Under the pieces are notes generated by a model that was given only the letters and a program-made list of their open reading frames with translations, had not been told where the DNA came from and made no database searches. From Bacillota bacterium (lineage in GTDB: Bacteria > Bacillota > Dethiobacteria > Dethiobacterales > Dethiobacteraceae), in the NCBI GenBank assembly GCA_024650095.1, contig JANKMV010000034.1, forward strand, positions 1-11,759: DNA of 11,759 nt. The letters are read 5' to 3'. Position 1 is the first letter of the stretch, and each line of letters begins with the position of its first letter. The translations under genes were made by a program, and so were the position numbers. Shown one piece after another: positions 1 through 6,957 of this stretch.

Positions 1-15
1 AAGGTGCCGGATTAA
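1..15 (+). CDS. Possible 3' end of an upstream purine gene (partial, perhaps purN)
   Basis: Reading frame 1 of the window gives Lys-Val-Pro-Asp followed by TAA at 13-15, and this stop shares its last base with the ATG of purH at 15-17. A one-base stop/start overlap is what one expects from a tightly packed operon. In many Bacillota purN (GAR formyltransferase) sits just before purH, which is why purN is suggested. Four codons cannot identify a protein, so the identity is inference from known gene order only. Confidence 0.3.
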   Translation, partial: KVPD

Positions 16-1556
16 TGACAAGTAAGCTGGCGTTACTCAGTGTGTCGGATAAAACAGGCGTCGTTGAATTTGCACAAGGGCTAGTGACAGAGGGCTTCAC
101 CCTTATTTCTACCGGTGGCACAAAGAAAACCTTGGATGCAGCAGGTGTGCCCGTGCATAGTGTCTCGGACATCACTGGTTTTCCCGAAATACTTGATGGT
201 CGTGTAAAAACACTCCATCCCACCATTCATGGCGGTATCTTAGCCCGTCGTGATCTAGCAAGCCATCTGCAACAGTTGGCAGAGCACGGCATTAGCGCCA
301 TTGATTTGGTGGCCGTTAATTTATATCCTTTTGCTGCCACCGTGGCTAAACCTGATGTGACGCTGGAGGGAGCTATTGAAAATGTCGATATTGGTGGCCC
401 CACCATGGTGCGTTCTGCCGCTAAGAACTATAAAGATGTGATCGTGGTGGTAAATCCAAACTCCTATCCATCTCTTCTAGCAGAAATGCAAACGAGTGGC
501 GATGTAAGCGTTGCTACCCGTTACCACTTGGCAGTGGAGGCTTTCAGCCATACTGCAGCTTATGATGCCATGATTTCTGGCTGGTTATATCAACAAATGG
601 AGGAAGCACCGCTTTTTGCCGAAACCATGGTGTTGCCCTTTACTAAGGTGCAAGATCTCCGCTACGGGGAAAACCCTAGTCAAAAAGCAGCTTTTTATCG
701 TGAGTCCACTGCCACAGAGGGTACGGTGGCCATGGCCACACAACTACACGGTAAAGAACTTTCGTTTAATAACTTAAACGATCTTAATGCTGCGTGGGAG
801 ATGGCGCAAGAGTTTACAGAACCCGCAGCCGTGGCCGTCAAACATGCAAACCCTTGCGGCATAGCCGTCGCCAGCGATATCTTTACAGCTTATCAACGGG
901 CATTTGCGGCAGATCCTGTCTCAATTTTCGGTGGCATAGTGGCGCTCAACCGTACCCTAGATGTGCAGACAGCCAATAAAATGAATGAAATTTTTCTGGA
1001 AGTGGTCATCGCTCCAGCGTATGATGAAGAGGCGCTCGCTGTTCTTACCCGTAAAAAAGACATACGTGTCTTACAAGCACCGCTACCTAGTAGCAGAGCA
1101 AAACTAGACGTGAAGAAGGTTTCCGGGGGCTTATTGATCCAGACACTTGATCAAAACCCAATTACAGCAGACGGTTGGCAAACTGCAACCAAAGCTCAAC
1201 CTACACCACAGCAAGTAGCAGATATGGTGTTCGGCATGAAAGTAGTAAAACATGTGAAGTCTAACGCCATCATCTTAGTTAAGAATGGGCAAACCGTGGG
1301 CATTGGGGCTGGGCAAATGAATCGTGTTGGTGCCGCTCGCATTGCCATTGAACAAGCCGGAGAGAAGGCGGTTGGCAGTGTGTTGGCATCCGATGCCTTT
1401 TTCCCCTTCCGCGATACCGTGGATACAGCTGTGCAAGCGGGTGTTGTTGCTGTGGTCCAGCCTGGCGGTTCCGTCAAAGATGAGGAATCAATTGTTGCCT
1501 GTGATGAACACGGCTTAGCTATGATGCTCACAGGTGTGCGTTATTTCAAGCATTAA
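15..1556 (+). CDS. purH: Bifunctional AICAR transformylase / IMP cyclohydrolase
   Basis: PurH carries out the last two steps of de novo purine synthesis in the cytoplasm: it formylates AICAR with 10-formyl-tetrahydrofolate, then closes the ring to give IMP. The 513-residue length is normal for the family. The N-terminal cyclohydrolase domain (about 1-150) has the MGS-like elements STGGT at 32-36, DGRVKTLHP at 61-69 and HGGILARRD at 72-80. The transformylase domain follows, with RYGENPSQ at 216-223, [14 protein letters not shown] at 249-262 and the catalytic KHANPCG at 276-282 (Lys276-His277). Further conserved blocks are VKSNAI at 414-419, GAGQMNRV at 431-438 and SDAFFPFRD at 459-467. No key motif is missing. 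The ATG at 15 has AAGGTG at 1-6 as ribosome binding site. Its stop overlaps the purD ribosome binding site, so the two are clearly in one operon. Identification is firm. Confidence 0.98.
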   Translation: MTSKLALLSVSDKTGVVEFAQGLVTEGFTLISTGGTKKTLDAAGVPVHSVSDITGFPEILDGRVKTLHPTIHGGILARRDLASHLQQLAEHGISAIDLVAVNLYPFAATVAKPDVTLEGAIENVDIGGPTMVRSAAKNYKDVIVVVNPNSYPSLLAEMQTSGDVSVATRYHLAVEAFSHTAAYDAMISGWLYQQMEEAPLFAETMVLPFTKVQDLRYGENPSQKAAFYRESTATEGTVAMATQLHGKELSFNNLNDLNAAWEMAQEFTEPAAVAVKHANPCGIAVASDIFTAYQRAFAADPVSIFGGIVALNRTLDVQTANKMNEIFLEVVIAPAYDEEALAVLTRKKDIRVLQAPLPSSRAKLDVKKVSGGLLIQTLDQNPITADGWQTATKAQPTPQQVADMVFGMKVVKHVKSNAIILVKNGQTVGIGAGQMNRVGAARIAIEQAGEKAVGSVLASDAFFPFRDTVDTAVQAGVVAVVQPGGSVKDEESIVACDEHGLAMMLTGVRYFKH

Positions 1557-1567
1557 GGAGGAGAACA

Positions 1568-2845
1568 ATGCGCGTACTCGTTGTAGGAAGTGGTGGACGA
1601 GAGCATGTACTAGTGTGGAAGTTAATGCAAAGTCCACGTGTAACAAAACTATATTGTGCACCCGGAAACGCGGGTATTGCTGAGCTTGCAGAGTGTACAC
1701 CCATCGCGGCAGACAATATCCCCGCCTTACTTAATTTTGCGCTGCACAATGAAATCGAGCTGACCGTGGTGGGGCCAGAGGTGCCCTTAACGCTTGGCAT
1801 CGTGGATGCTTTTACTGCCGCAGGGCTAACTATTTTTGGACCCGACCAATGTGCGGCTCAACTTGAGGGCAGTAAAGTGTTTGCCAAACAACTAATGCAA
1901 AAATATCAAATTCCCACCGCGACCAGTCGCACCTTTACTGTGGTGGAGAAAGCCCTCGCCTATCTAAAGAAGCAGACGGCTCCCATTGTGGTTAAAGCAG
2001 ATGGGTTAGCAGCCGGAAAAGGCGTTGTGGTGGCCACAACACTGGCAGAAGCAGAAGCTGCCGTGGTACGAATCATGGTGGAGCGGGAATTTGGTCATGC
2101 GGGTGCGCGCGTGGTGATCGAGGAGTTTTTAGAGGGGGAAGAAGTATCGGTCTTGGCCTTTACCGATGGCGAAACGGTTGTGCCCATGGTTTCCTCTCAG
2201 GATCATAAAGCTGCCTTTGATAATGATACCGGACCCAATACGGGTGGTATGGGTGCGTACTCCCCCGCCCCAGTCTTAACCGATATCCTCTTAGCCCAAG
2301 TTGAAGAAGAAATCTTACAACCAACCATCAAAGGGCTACGAGCAGAAGGAATCATCTTCAAAGGTGTGCTCTATGCAGGTCTCATGATCACCGCAAGCGG
2401 GCCTAAAGTTTTGGAATATAATGTACGCTTTGGTGACCCAGAGTGTCAGGTCGTTCTACCCCGTTTGAAAAGTGATCTTTGTGCCATTATGTTGGCTGTA
2501 ATCAATAAGAATCTCAGTGAGCAAAAGATTCACTGGCACGACAACCATACCGCTTGTGTCGTCATGGCATCTGGAGGCTATCCAGCTTCATATCCCAAGG
2601 GAAAGGTCATTAAAGGTTTAATCGAAGCAGCTGAACTGGAAGATGGATATGTCTTCCATGCCGGCACAGCTAAAAAAGGTAAAAATATTGTCACGAACGG
2701 TGGTCGTGTGCTGGGTGTTACCGCTTGGGGCGATACACTGCAAAGTGCCCTCGATAAAGCTTATCTCGCTGTGAATATCATCACTTTCCCCGGTGCTCAC
2801 TACCGTCACGACATTGGCCAAAAAGCCATTGCACGAACGATGTAA
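1568..2845 (+). CDS. purD: Phosphoribosylamine-glycine ligase (GAR synthetase)
   Basis: PurD joins glycine to 5-phosphoribosylamine using ATP, the second step of de novo purine synthesis; it is a cytoplasmic ATP-grasp enzyme. The 425-residue length is normal. The N-terminal domain begins with VLVVGSGGREH at 3-13 and carries VGPEVPL at 68-74 and LEGSKVFAK at 99-107. The ATP-grasp core shows VVKADGLAAGKGV at 141-153, EEFLEGEEVSV at 185-195, the DNDTGPNTGGMGAYSP block at 218-233 and the metal-binding EYNVRFGDPE at 283-292. The C-terminal lobe ends with a YRHDIGQKA element at 412-420. AGGAGG at 1556-1561 lies six bases before the ATG and overlaps the TAA of purH by one base, indicating coupled expression. 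A strong terminator lies about 85 bases downstream, so this is the last gene of the purine operon. Purine operons in Bacillota commonly have control elements upstream of the first gene, which would lie outside this window. Confidence 0.98.
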   Translation: MRVLVVGSGGREHVLVWKLMQSPRVTKLYCAPGNAGIAELAECTPIAADNIPALLNFALHNEIELTVVGPEVPLTLGIVDAFTAAGLTIFGPDQCAAQLEGSKVFAKQLMQKYQIPTATSRTFTVVEKALAYLKKQTAPIVVKADGLAAGKGVVVATTLAEAEAAVVRIMVEREFGHAGARVVIEEFLEGEEVSVLAFTDGETVVPMVSSQDHKAAFDNDTGPNTGGMGAYSPAPVLTDILLAQVEEEILQPTIKGLRAEGIIFKGVLYAGLMITASGPKVLEYNVRFGDPECQVVLPRLKSDLCAIMLAVINKNLSEQKIHWHDNHTACVVMASGGYPASYPKGKVIKGLIEAAELEDGYVFHAGTAKKGKNIVTNGGRVLGVTAWGDTLQSALDKAYLAVNIITFPGAHYRHDIGQKAIARTM

Positions 2846-2928
2846 CAATAAAGATGTAACCAAAAACGTTCTAGTACCAGAACCATATAGAATGGTCAAA
2901 TAAGGACAGCGTCTCTTACTGATTTAGC

Positions 2929-2961
2929 AAAACAGCAAGCCTCCCAAGGTTTGCTGTTTTT
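2929..2961 (+). terminator. Intrinsic terminator of the purine operon
   Basis: A 14-bp stem (2929-2942 with 2947-2960, one G-T wobble) closes on a four-base CCCA loop and runs into five T residues at 2957-2961. The A-run on the left arm means it could also work in reverse. It sits 83 bases after the purD stop and before the sigma-factor promoter region. The stretch between (2846-2928) has only weak short inverted repeats and no supported gene. Confidence 0.9.
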
Positions 2962-2991
2962 AAGTTAAACGAACGAATAATTATGCCTTTA

Positions 2992-3000
2992 TGCTACAAT
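2992..3000 (+). promoter_or_regulatory. Candidate extended -10 promoter for the sigma/anti-sigma operon
   Basis: TGCTACAAT matches the extended -10 pattern TGnTAtaAT (TACAAT at 2995-3000). No good -35 lies 16-18 bases upstream (AACGAA at 2972-2977 is poor), which extended -10 promoters can tolerate. It lies just after the purine terminator and about 80 bases before the sigma-factor start. I did not see a clear ECF-type autoregulatory promoter in this gap. Confidence 0.4.
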
Positions 3001-3011
3001 GGGAGAAAGAG

Positions 3012-3047
3012 TGTCTAGCTTACGTAGTATAGAGTAGAAGCTGGACA
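3012..3047 (+). repeat. Leader inverted repeat before the sigma-factor gene
   Basis: TGTCTAGCTT at 3012-3021 pairs with AAGCTGGACA at 3038-3047 (10 bp, one G-T wobble) around a 16-base loop. It lies between the candidate promoter and the TTG start at 3084, so it would form in the 5' leader of the mRNA. There is no T-run after it, so it is not a terminator. It could be an RNA structure, an operator, or chance. Confidence 0.4.
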
Positions 3048-3083
3048 ACAGGTTTGCTGGCAGAACTGAGGGAGGTGTTGCAG

Positions 3084-3665
3084 TTGGAGGAACAAGAAAT
3101 TCACCAGCGTTTACTGCGGGAAGATACGTCCGCGTTGGAGCTGGTGATGGATAGATACGGCTCATGTGTTTATAAGCTAGCGGCGACGATTTTACGTGAT
3201 GGAAATAAAGGTATGATTGAAGAATGTTGTAGCGATGTTTTTGTTGCGGTGTGGGAGAAGAAGCACCAATTTAATCCGCAACGGGGGAATTTTCGGACGT
3301 GGGTTTTGATACTTGCGCGCTATCAAGCATTAGATTATAGGCGACATTTACTACGGCAACGAGCGGTGGAAGATCTTTACCAAGATGACTCGGTGACTGA
3401 CGCGGCAGATCCCGGGGGAACACCAGAGACATACCTGATGCAAAAGGAGCTGCGTGTACAGCTGATAGCTGCCTTAGAGACGTTGCCGGTGAGTATGAAG
3501 GACGTACTCTACAGGCGCTATTTCTTGGAAGAGAGCATCGAGGATATGGCCGAGGAACTGGGTCTATCGCGAGGAGCTGTGGATAATCGCCTATGGCGGG
3601 CGCGACACGCTTTAAAACTCTATTTGCATGAACAAGAAGGAAAGGTGGTGTCACTACATGGATAA
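3084..3665 (+). CDS. ECF-like RNA polymerase sigma-70 family factor
   Basis: This is a 193-residue alternative sigma factor that would direct RNA polymerase to a small regulon. Sigma region 2 spans roughly residues 14-92, with the core-binding and -10 recognition helix around NFRTWVLILARYQALDYRR at 69-87. After an acidic linker (about 96-118), region 4 (about 126-183) holds a helix-turn-helix beginning SIEDMAEELGLSRGAVDNRL at 151-170. I chose the TTG at 3084 because GGGAGG at 3070-3075 sits eight bases before it; an in-frame TTG at 3054 has no such site and would place this ribosome binding site inside the gene. The next gene starts inside this one, overlapping by eight bases, which is the usual sigma/anti-sigma arrangement. 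The exact ECF group and the target promoters cannot be told from the window. Identification as a sigma factor is strong. Confidence 0.93.
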   Translation: MEEQEIHQRLLREDTSALELVMDRYGSCVYKLAATILRDGNKGMIEECCSDVFVAVWEKKHQFNPQRGNFRTWVLILARYQALDYRRHLLRQRAVEDLYQDDSVTDAADPGGTPETYLMQKELRVQLIAALETLPVSMKDVLYRRYFLEESIEDMAEELGLSRGAVDNRLWRARHALKLYLHEQEGKVVSLHG

Positions 3666-5106
3666 GTATAGCGATGAGGATATCCGTAAAGGATTGGCTT
3701 CAATCGGTGTTCCTGATGATCTACCGGAAATAGCATTGGCCGCTAAAGCTGACCCTTCAGAAGACGCTCTGCAACGGATTAAGAGCAAGACTATGGAGCG
3801 ACTGGCCACTACAAATACAGTACGCAAAGCAAAAGCGGGACACTTTACCCGCACGTTGAAAACCATAGCAGCGGCAGCGGCAGTCCTGATGGTACTCCTT
3901 ACCACCTGGCTTGGCCCGAGCCAAGTATGGGCAGGCTTACAAAAAGCACTGCGGCAGATTCCCGGCTTTGGCGTATTTGAAGAGGAAACGTTGGACTTTT
4001 CCCTGGTTGCAGCCGAGCGGGTACGGGTAGAGCATCAAGGTGGCTATTTGGAAGTGTCCGGCCTCATGTCGCAGCCCGAACGCACTATACTTAGCCTTTA
4101 CTTTAATGATGTGTCCGGATTTAATGAGACGGTTGAGAAAGAAGATGGGCCAAAAGAAGTCCTGGACGAAAAAATGGAGCAATCATTTGCACGTATAAAA
4201 GAGAAGATAGTGCAGCTTTATCTTAGGGATGAGAACGGGAGAGAATATCATCTGGATCAGCAGGGTGGCTTTAGTTGGGCTAGTGGAGGCAGTGAGTCTC
4301 ATGTTTCCCTGGAGTTACCTCCTTTGGATGAAAAAACCCGCCTTGTTACACTCGTGGTCCCCTTGACGACGAGAGAAAAACTTATAGTTGAAATCCCCCT
4401 AGTTTCAGTGGCTGAAATTGAAAGGTGGGATAAAATTGCCAATACTACCAGCACTCATGGTATTACAGTAAGTGGAACAACTCATCTTACTACAGATACA
4501 CGTGTTTCCCTGGTTGTTTTGCCAAAAGGACCTCATGTCCGTGTAGATTCTTTGGGTCGCATGATGGGTAAAGGAAATCCCGCAACCCAACCAATGACAC
4601 TCGTTGATCAAAGTGGGAAGGAATACGAACTGCAACGCTTTGGTCAAACAGGATGGCAGCCCAATTATTTCGAACTATATTTTGCTGGAGTTGAGGTGAA
4701 AGAGCAGCCGGTCACGCTTTCTATTCCGGTAATTCTTCTACAGGAAGAAGGGGAAGTGAGCGTGACTGTCCCGGTGCCTCGCGAGGGAACAATTGAGTTA
4801 AATCAACAGATTACGCTGGGGCGTTTTCCATTGACATTGACACGAGCCGAAGTGGTGACGAATCCGCACGGAAAATCACTTCGTGTTTATACCGAACTAG
4901 GGCCTGTGGGTCAGGAAACATTTGAAAGCTTTTCTCTGGACTTTCGCAAATCAGGTGGTGGACTTCTAAAATACGATGAAAACACGGGACAGATGGAGTA
5001 TTTTGAGGTGGATCTTAACGATCAACCCTACCGCTATAAGTTTTCGTTTAACAAGCCCGTCTATTCTATAGAGGGCCCCTGGGAGATTACATTTGCACAA
5101 GAGTAG
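3658..5106 (+). CDS. Membrane anti-sigma factor, DUF4179-like
   Basis: A 482-residue single-pass membrane protein that probably binds and silences the sigma factor encoded just before it. The cytoplasmic N-terminus (about 1-67) is charged and helical, with no cysteines, so it lacks the zinc-type HxxxCxxC anti-sigma motif. One membrane segment lies at about 68-88. Directly after it is a WAGLQKALRQIPGFGVF segment (91-107) resembling the start of DUF4179 domains, which often read SPAFAxxLxxIPxxG. The rest (about 110-482) is an outer region rich in predicted beta strands, possibly several Ig-like modules such as DUF5643. The start is the ATG at 3658, with AGGTGG at 3643-3648 nine bases upstream; it overlaps the sigma gene in ATGGATAA. 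An in-frame ATG at 3628 would add 10 residues but is less likely. The anti-sigma role is inferred from topology and operon position. A good terminator follows. Confidence 0.8.
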   Translation: MDKYSDEDIRKGLASIGVPDDLPEIALAAKADPSEDALQRIKSKTMERLATTNTVRKAKAGHFTRTLKTIAAAAAVLMVLLTTWLGPSQVWAGLQKALRQIPGFGVFEEETLDFSLVAAERVRVEHQGGYLEVSGLMSQPERTILSLYFNDVSGFNETVEKEDGPKEVLDEKMEQSFARIKEKIVQLYLRDENGREYHLDQQGGFSWASGGSESHVSLELPPLDEKTRLVTLVVPLTTREKLIVEIPLVSVAEIERWDKIANTTSTHGITVSGTTHLTTDTRVSLVVLPKGPHVRVDSLGRMMGKGNPATQPMTLVDQSGKEYELQRFGQTGWQPNYFELYFAGVEVKEQPVTLSIPVILLQEEGEVSVTVPVPREGTIELNQQITLGRFPLTLTRAEVVTNPHGKSLRVYTELGPVGQETFESFSLDFRKSGGGLLKYDENTGQMEYFEVDLNDQPYRYKFSFNKPVYSIEGPWEITFAQE

Positions 5107-5115
5107 ATAGTAAAG

Positions 5116-5150
5116 TGGCAAGGCGCATACGCCTTGTCATTTCTTTTTTT
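5116..5150 (+). terminator. Intrinsic terminator of the sigma/anti-sigma operon
   Basis: TGGCAAGGCG (5116-5125) pairs with CGCCTTGTCA (5130-5139), one G-T wobble, around a CATA loop. A T-rich tail follows at 5140-5150, interrupted by one C. It begins 9 bases after the anti-sigma stop. Confidence 0.93.
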
Positions 5151-5180
5151 GTCCTTGCAGGCGCAGTATCTCTGCATAAT

Positions 5181-5191
5181 GTTAAATTAAC
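5181..5191. repeat. Small palindrome GTTAAATTAAC upstream of the GerMN gene
   Basis: An 11-base perfect palindrome (GTTAA-A-TTAAC) in an AT-rich stretch, with a further TTAAC half-copy a few bases later. It is in the likely promoter region of the GerMN gene. It could be a binding site for a regulator, but such short AT-rich palindromes also arise by chance. No convincing sigma-A -35/-10 pair was found between 5151 and 5282. Confidence 0.3.
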
Positions 5192-5200
5192 AAATATTAA

Positions 5201-5222
5201 CATAAGCTAATGCGAGCTTATG
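5201..5222. repeat. 8-bp perfect inverted repeat upstream of the GerMN gene
   Basis: CATAAGCT (5201-5208) and AGCTTATG (5215-5222) are perfect inverted copies separated by AATGCG. It lies 60 bases before the TTG start, at or just downstream of where a promoter would be expected. No T-run follows, so it is more likely an operator or leader hairpin than a terminator. Confidence 0.45.
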
Positions 5223-5282
5223 AACTTCTTAACAGTTGCTGTACATACTAAACCACAAACACAATTGTTAGGAGGTTTACCT

Positions 5283-5807
5283 TTGAGAAAGAAAGTAGTG
5301 CTACTTATTGTGATGGTATTACTATTTGCCTGGGCGGTTATGTATGCGGTGAGTGATAAAACGTTAGCGGGTAGTGCGGCAGAACCAGAACTCGTAGACT
5401 ATACCTTCACACTCTACTACGGGGACCGAGAGCTCGTGGATCTGATTACGGAAGAACGGACAGTTGCTGTAAAAGATGGGACCAATCCCGTCAAAGTCGC
5501 CCTTGAGCAATTAACGCTGGCACCACAGAATAAGGCAGCCGTAGTCTTAATGCCCCTAGAAACAGAAGTTTTAGACGTTACTGTGGAAGGTGATGTTGTT
5601 ACCATTAATTTTAATGATTGCATCGTTAAGAATTTCTATGGTGGTTCTGCTAGTGAGGCCATGCTAATAACCAGCATTGTGAACACGGTAACAGACATCG
5701 AGGGCTACGATGGGCGTAAAGTGCAATTTGTCATTGATGGCGAAATAGTGGAAAGCATTGGGGGGCATATAGGCACGGAAGATCCATTTGAGCGAAATGA
5801 TGAATAG
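5283..5807 (+). CDS. Membrane-anchored GerMN-domain protein
   Basis: A 174-residue protein with an N-terminal membrane anchor or signal sequence (about 4-24, a VVLLIVMVLLFAWAVMYA-type run) and one GerMN domain (about 38-165). Recognisable parts are the YTFTLYYGDREL strand near 40-51, a VTINFNDC element near 108-115 and the GSASEAMLITSIVNTVTDI helix that is typical of the family. GerMN domains occur in the spore-germination lipoprotein GerM and in other exported proteins of spore formers. B. subtilis GerM is a longer lipoprotein with two such domains; this one has a single domain and no lipobox cysteine, so it should be anchored by its hydrophobic segment or cleaved. The TTG at 5283 is chosen because TAGGAGG ends seven bases before it; an in-frame ATG at 5220 has no such site. 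It stands alone between two terminators. The exact function is unknown. Confidence 0.85.
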   Translation: MRKKVVLLIVMVLLFAWAVMYAVSDKTLAGSAAEPELVDYTFTLYYGDRELVDLITEERTVAVKDGTNPVKVALEQLTLAPQNKAAVVLMPLETEVLDVTVEGDVVTINFNDCIVKNFYGGSASEAMLITSIVNTVTDIEGYDGRKVQFVIDGEIVESIGGHIGTEDPFERNDE

Positions 5808-5909
5808 GAATGAAATATATGAACGGACGCACTAGATTTACATGCAAGTGAGGTTGGATGAATGAACGAGCCCCATTGATAGGAATGGCACTGAAAGCAT
5901 AAATTCATG

Positions 5910-5947
5910 AAAAGCACATGACATTTGTCATGTGCTTTTGTTCTTTA
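5910..5947 (+). terminator. Intrinsic terminator after the GerMN gene
   Basis: A perfect 13-bp stem (5910-5922 with 5927-5939) with an ATTT loop, followed by a short T-rich tail (GTTCTTT). The A-run at the left foot would let it work in both directions. The stretch before it (5808-5909) shows no gene: the ATG-initiated frames there are 10 codons or shorter. Confidence 0.88.
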
Positions 5948-5971
5948 AGACACTGTTAGAGAGAATGTTGA

Positions 5972-5980
5972 TGCTATAGA
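5972..5980 (+). promoter_or_regulatory. Candidate extended -10 promoter for the ABC exporter operon
   Basis: TGCTATAGA fits the extended -10 pattern TGnTATAat (TATAGA at 5975-5980), 32 bases before the ATPase start and after the previous terminator. The -35 is weak: CTGTTA at 5953-5958 with 16 bases between. I saw no clear inverted repeat for the response regulator here. Confidence 0.4.
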
Positions 5981-6012
5981 ATTAAGGTAAGAAAAGCGTA
6001 GGAGGTTCTGGT

Positions 6013-6945
6013 ATGCTACTTGAGATAAGGGGCTTGGTTAAACGTTTTGGCGATGTGGTGGCCGTGGATCACGTAAATCTTGAGGTCCAAGAGGGCGAAA
6101 TTTTTGGTTTATTAGGTCCCAATGGAGCGGGTAAGACGACAATATTGAACATGCTGATGGGTTTGTCTAGAATTGATGATGGTGAAATTATTGTTTTTGG
6201 TAAAGACATTGCACGGCAGGCGGCGGTGGTAAAAGGTAACATCGGTATTGTACCGCAAGAGCTTGCCATTTATGAAGATTTAACAGCGTGGGAGAATGTA
6301 GCGTTCTTTGGTAAGCTTTATGGGTTACGGGGAAGTGAATTAACAAAACGAGTGGGGGAGGCATTGGAGTTTGCCGGATTGAGTGATAAGGCCAAGGATT
6401 TTCCGCGCAAGTTTTCTGGAGGTATGAAGCGCAGGCTTAATATTGCTTGTGCCGTCGTGCATCGGCCAAAGCTGCTGGTAATGGATGAACCCACGGTGGG
6501 TATTGATCCTCAGTCGCGCAACCACATTATGGGTGCGGTCAAAGAAATCCATCGTCAGGGCACAACCATTCTTTATACCTCTCACTACATGGAAGAAGTG
6601 GAGGAGATCTGCACACAGATTGTCATAATGGATCAGGGGCGAGTTATTGCCCGTGGTACCAAGGAAGAATTAACAGAACTGGTATCCACGGAAAATCGTC
6701 TTGTGCTTGAACTTTCTGCAGCCAACTTCACAATTGTTGATGAAATAAAAAAAATAAGTGGTGTTAAAGAGTGTGCCATTGAGGATAAGGTGCTGACGGT
6801 ACTTACCACAAAGAACAATCATATTATCAGTAAAATGATTGATGAAATAACTGCCACAGGGACAGAGGTATATTCCCTTAATGTGCAAAAACCAACGTTG
6901 GAAAGTGTCTTTCTTACCTTAACGGGTAGGACCTTACGGGATTAG
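6013..6945 (+). CDS. ABC exporter ATPase subunit (drug-export type)
   Basis: This 310-residue protein is the cytoplasmic ATP-hydrolysing subunit of an ABC exporter, very probably partnered with the two permeases that follow. It carries all nucleotide-binding motifs: Walker A GPNGAGKTT at 35-43, Q-loop Gln82, signature FSGGMKRRLNIA at 134-145, Walker B LLVMDEP at 154-160 with catalytic Glu159, and the H-switch His191 in YTSHYMEE. A C-terminal extension (about 225-310) ends in LESVFLTLTGRTLRD, typical of DrrA/CcmA-type ATPases that serve ABC-2 permeases. The start ATG has TAGGAGG ending seven bases upstream. The stop overlaps the ribosome binding site of the first permease. Architecture and neighbours resemble LnrL (YfiL) of the B. 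subtilis linearmycin exporter; this is by layout, not by database search. Substrate unknown. Confidence 0.96.
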   Translation: MLLEIRGLVKRFGDVVAVDHVNLEVQEGEIFGLLGPNGAGKTTILNMLMGLSRIDDGEIIVFGKDIARQAAVVKGNIGIVPQELAIYEDLTAWENVAFFGKLYGLRGSELTKRVGEALEFAGLSDKAKDFPRKFSGGMKRRLNIACAVVHRPKLLVMDEPTVGIDPQSRNHIMGAVKEIHRQGTTILYTSHYMEEVEEICTQIVIMDQGRVIARGTKEELTELVSTENRLVLELSAANFTIVDEIKKISGVKECAIEDKVLTVLTTKNNHIISKMIDEITATGTEVYSLNVQKPTLESVFLTLTGRTLRD

Positions 6946-6957
6946 GAGGCAGAAGAA

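Noticed and set aside
1196..1531. Reverse-strand open frame of 111 codons inside purH
   Set aside because: Opposite strand of conserved purH sequence, with no recognisable protein features.
2960..3083. Classical ECF autoregulatory promoter (GAAC-type -35 with CGT-type -10)
   Set aside because: GAAC-like and CGTA-like words occur but not at the right spacing, so an extended -10 promoter is the better reading.
3271..3654. Reverse-strand open frame of 127 codons inside the sigma-factor gene
   Set aside because: It lies wholly opposite a well supported sigma factor, has no family motif, and its composition is what the complement of a coding region gives.
5808..5909. Small peptide gene after the GerMN gene
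   Set aside because: ATG frames there are at most about 10 codons and none has a convincing ribosome binding site.
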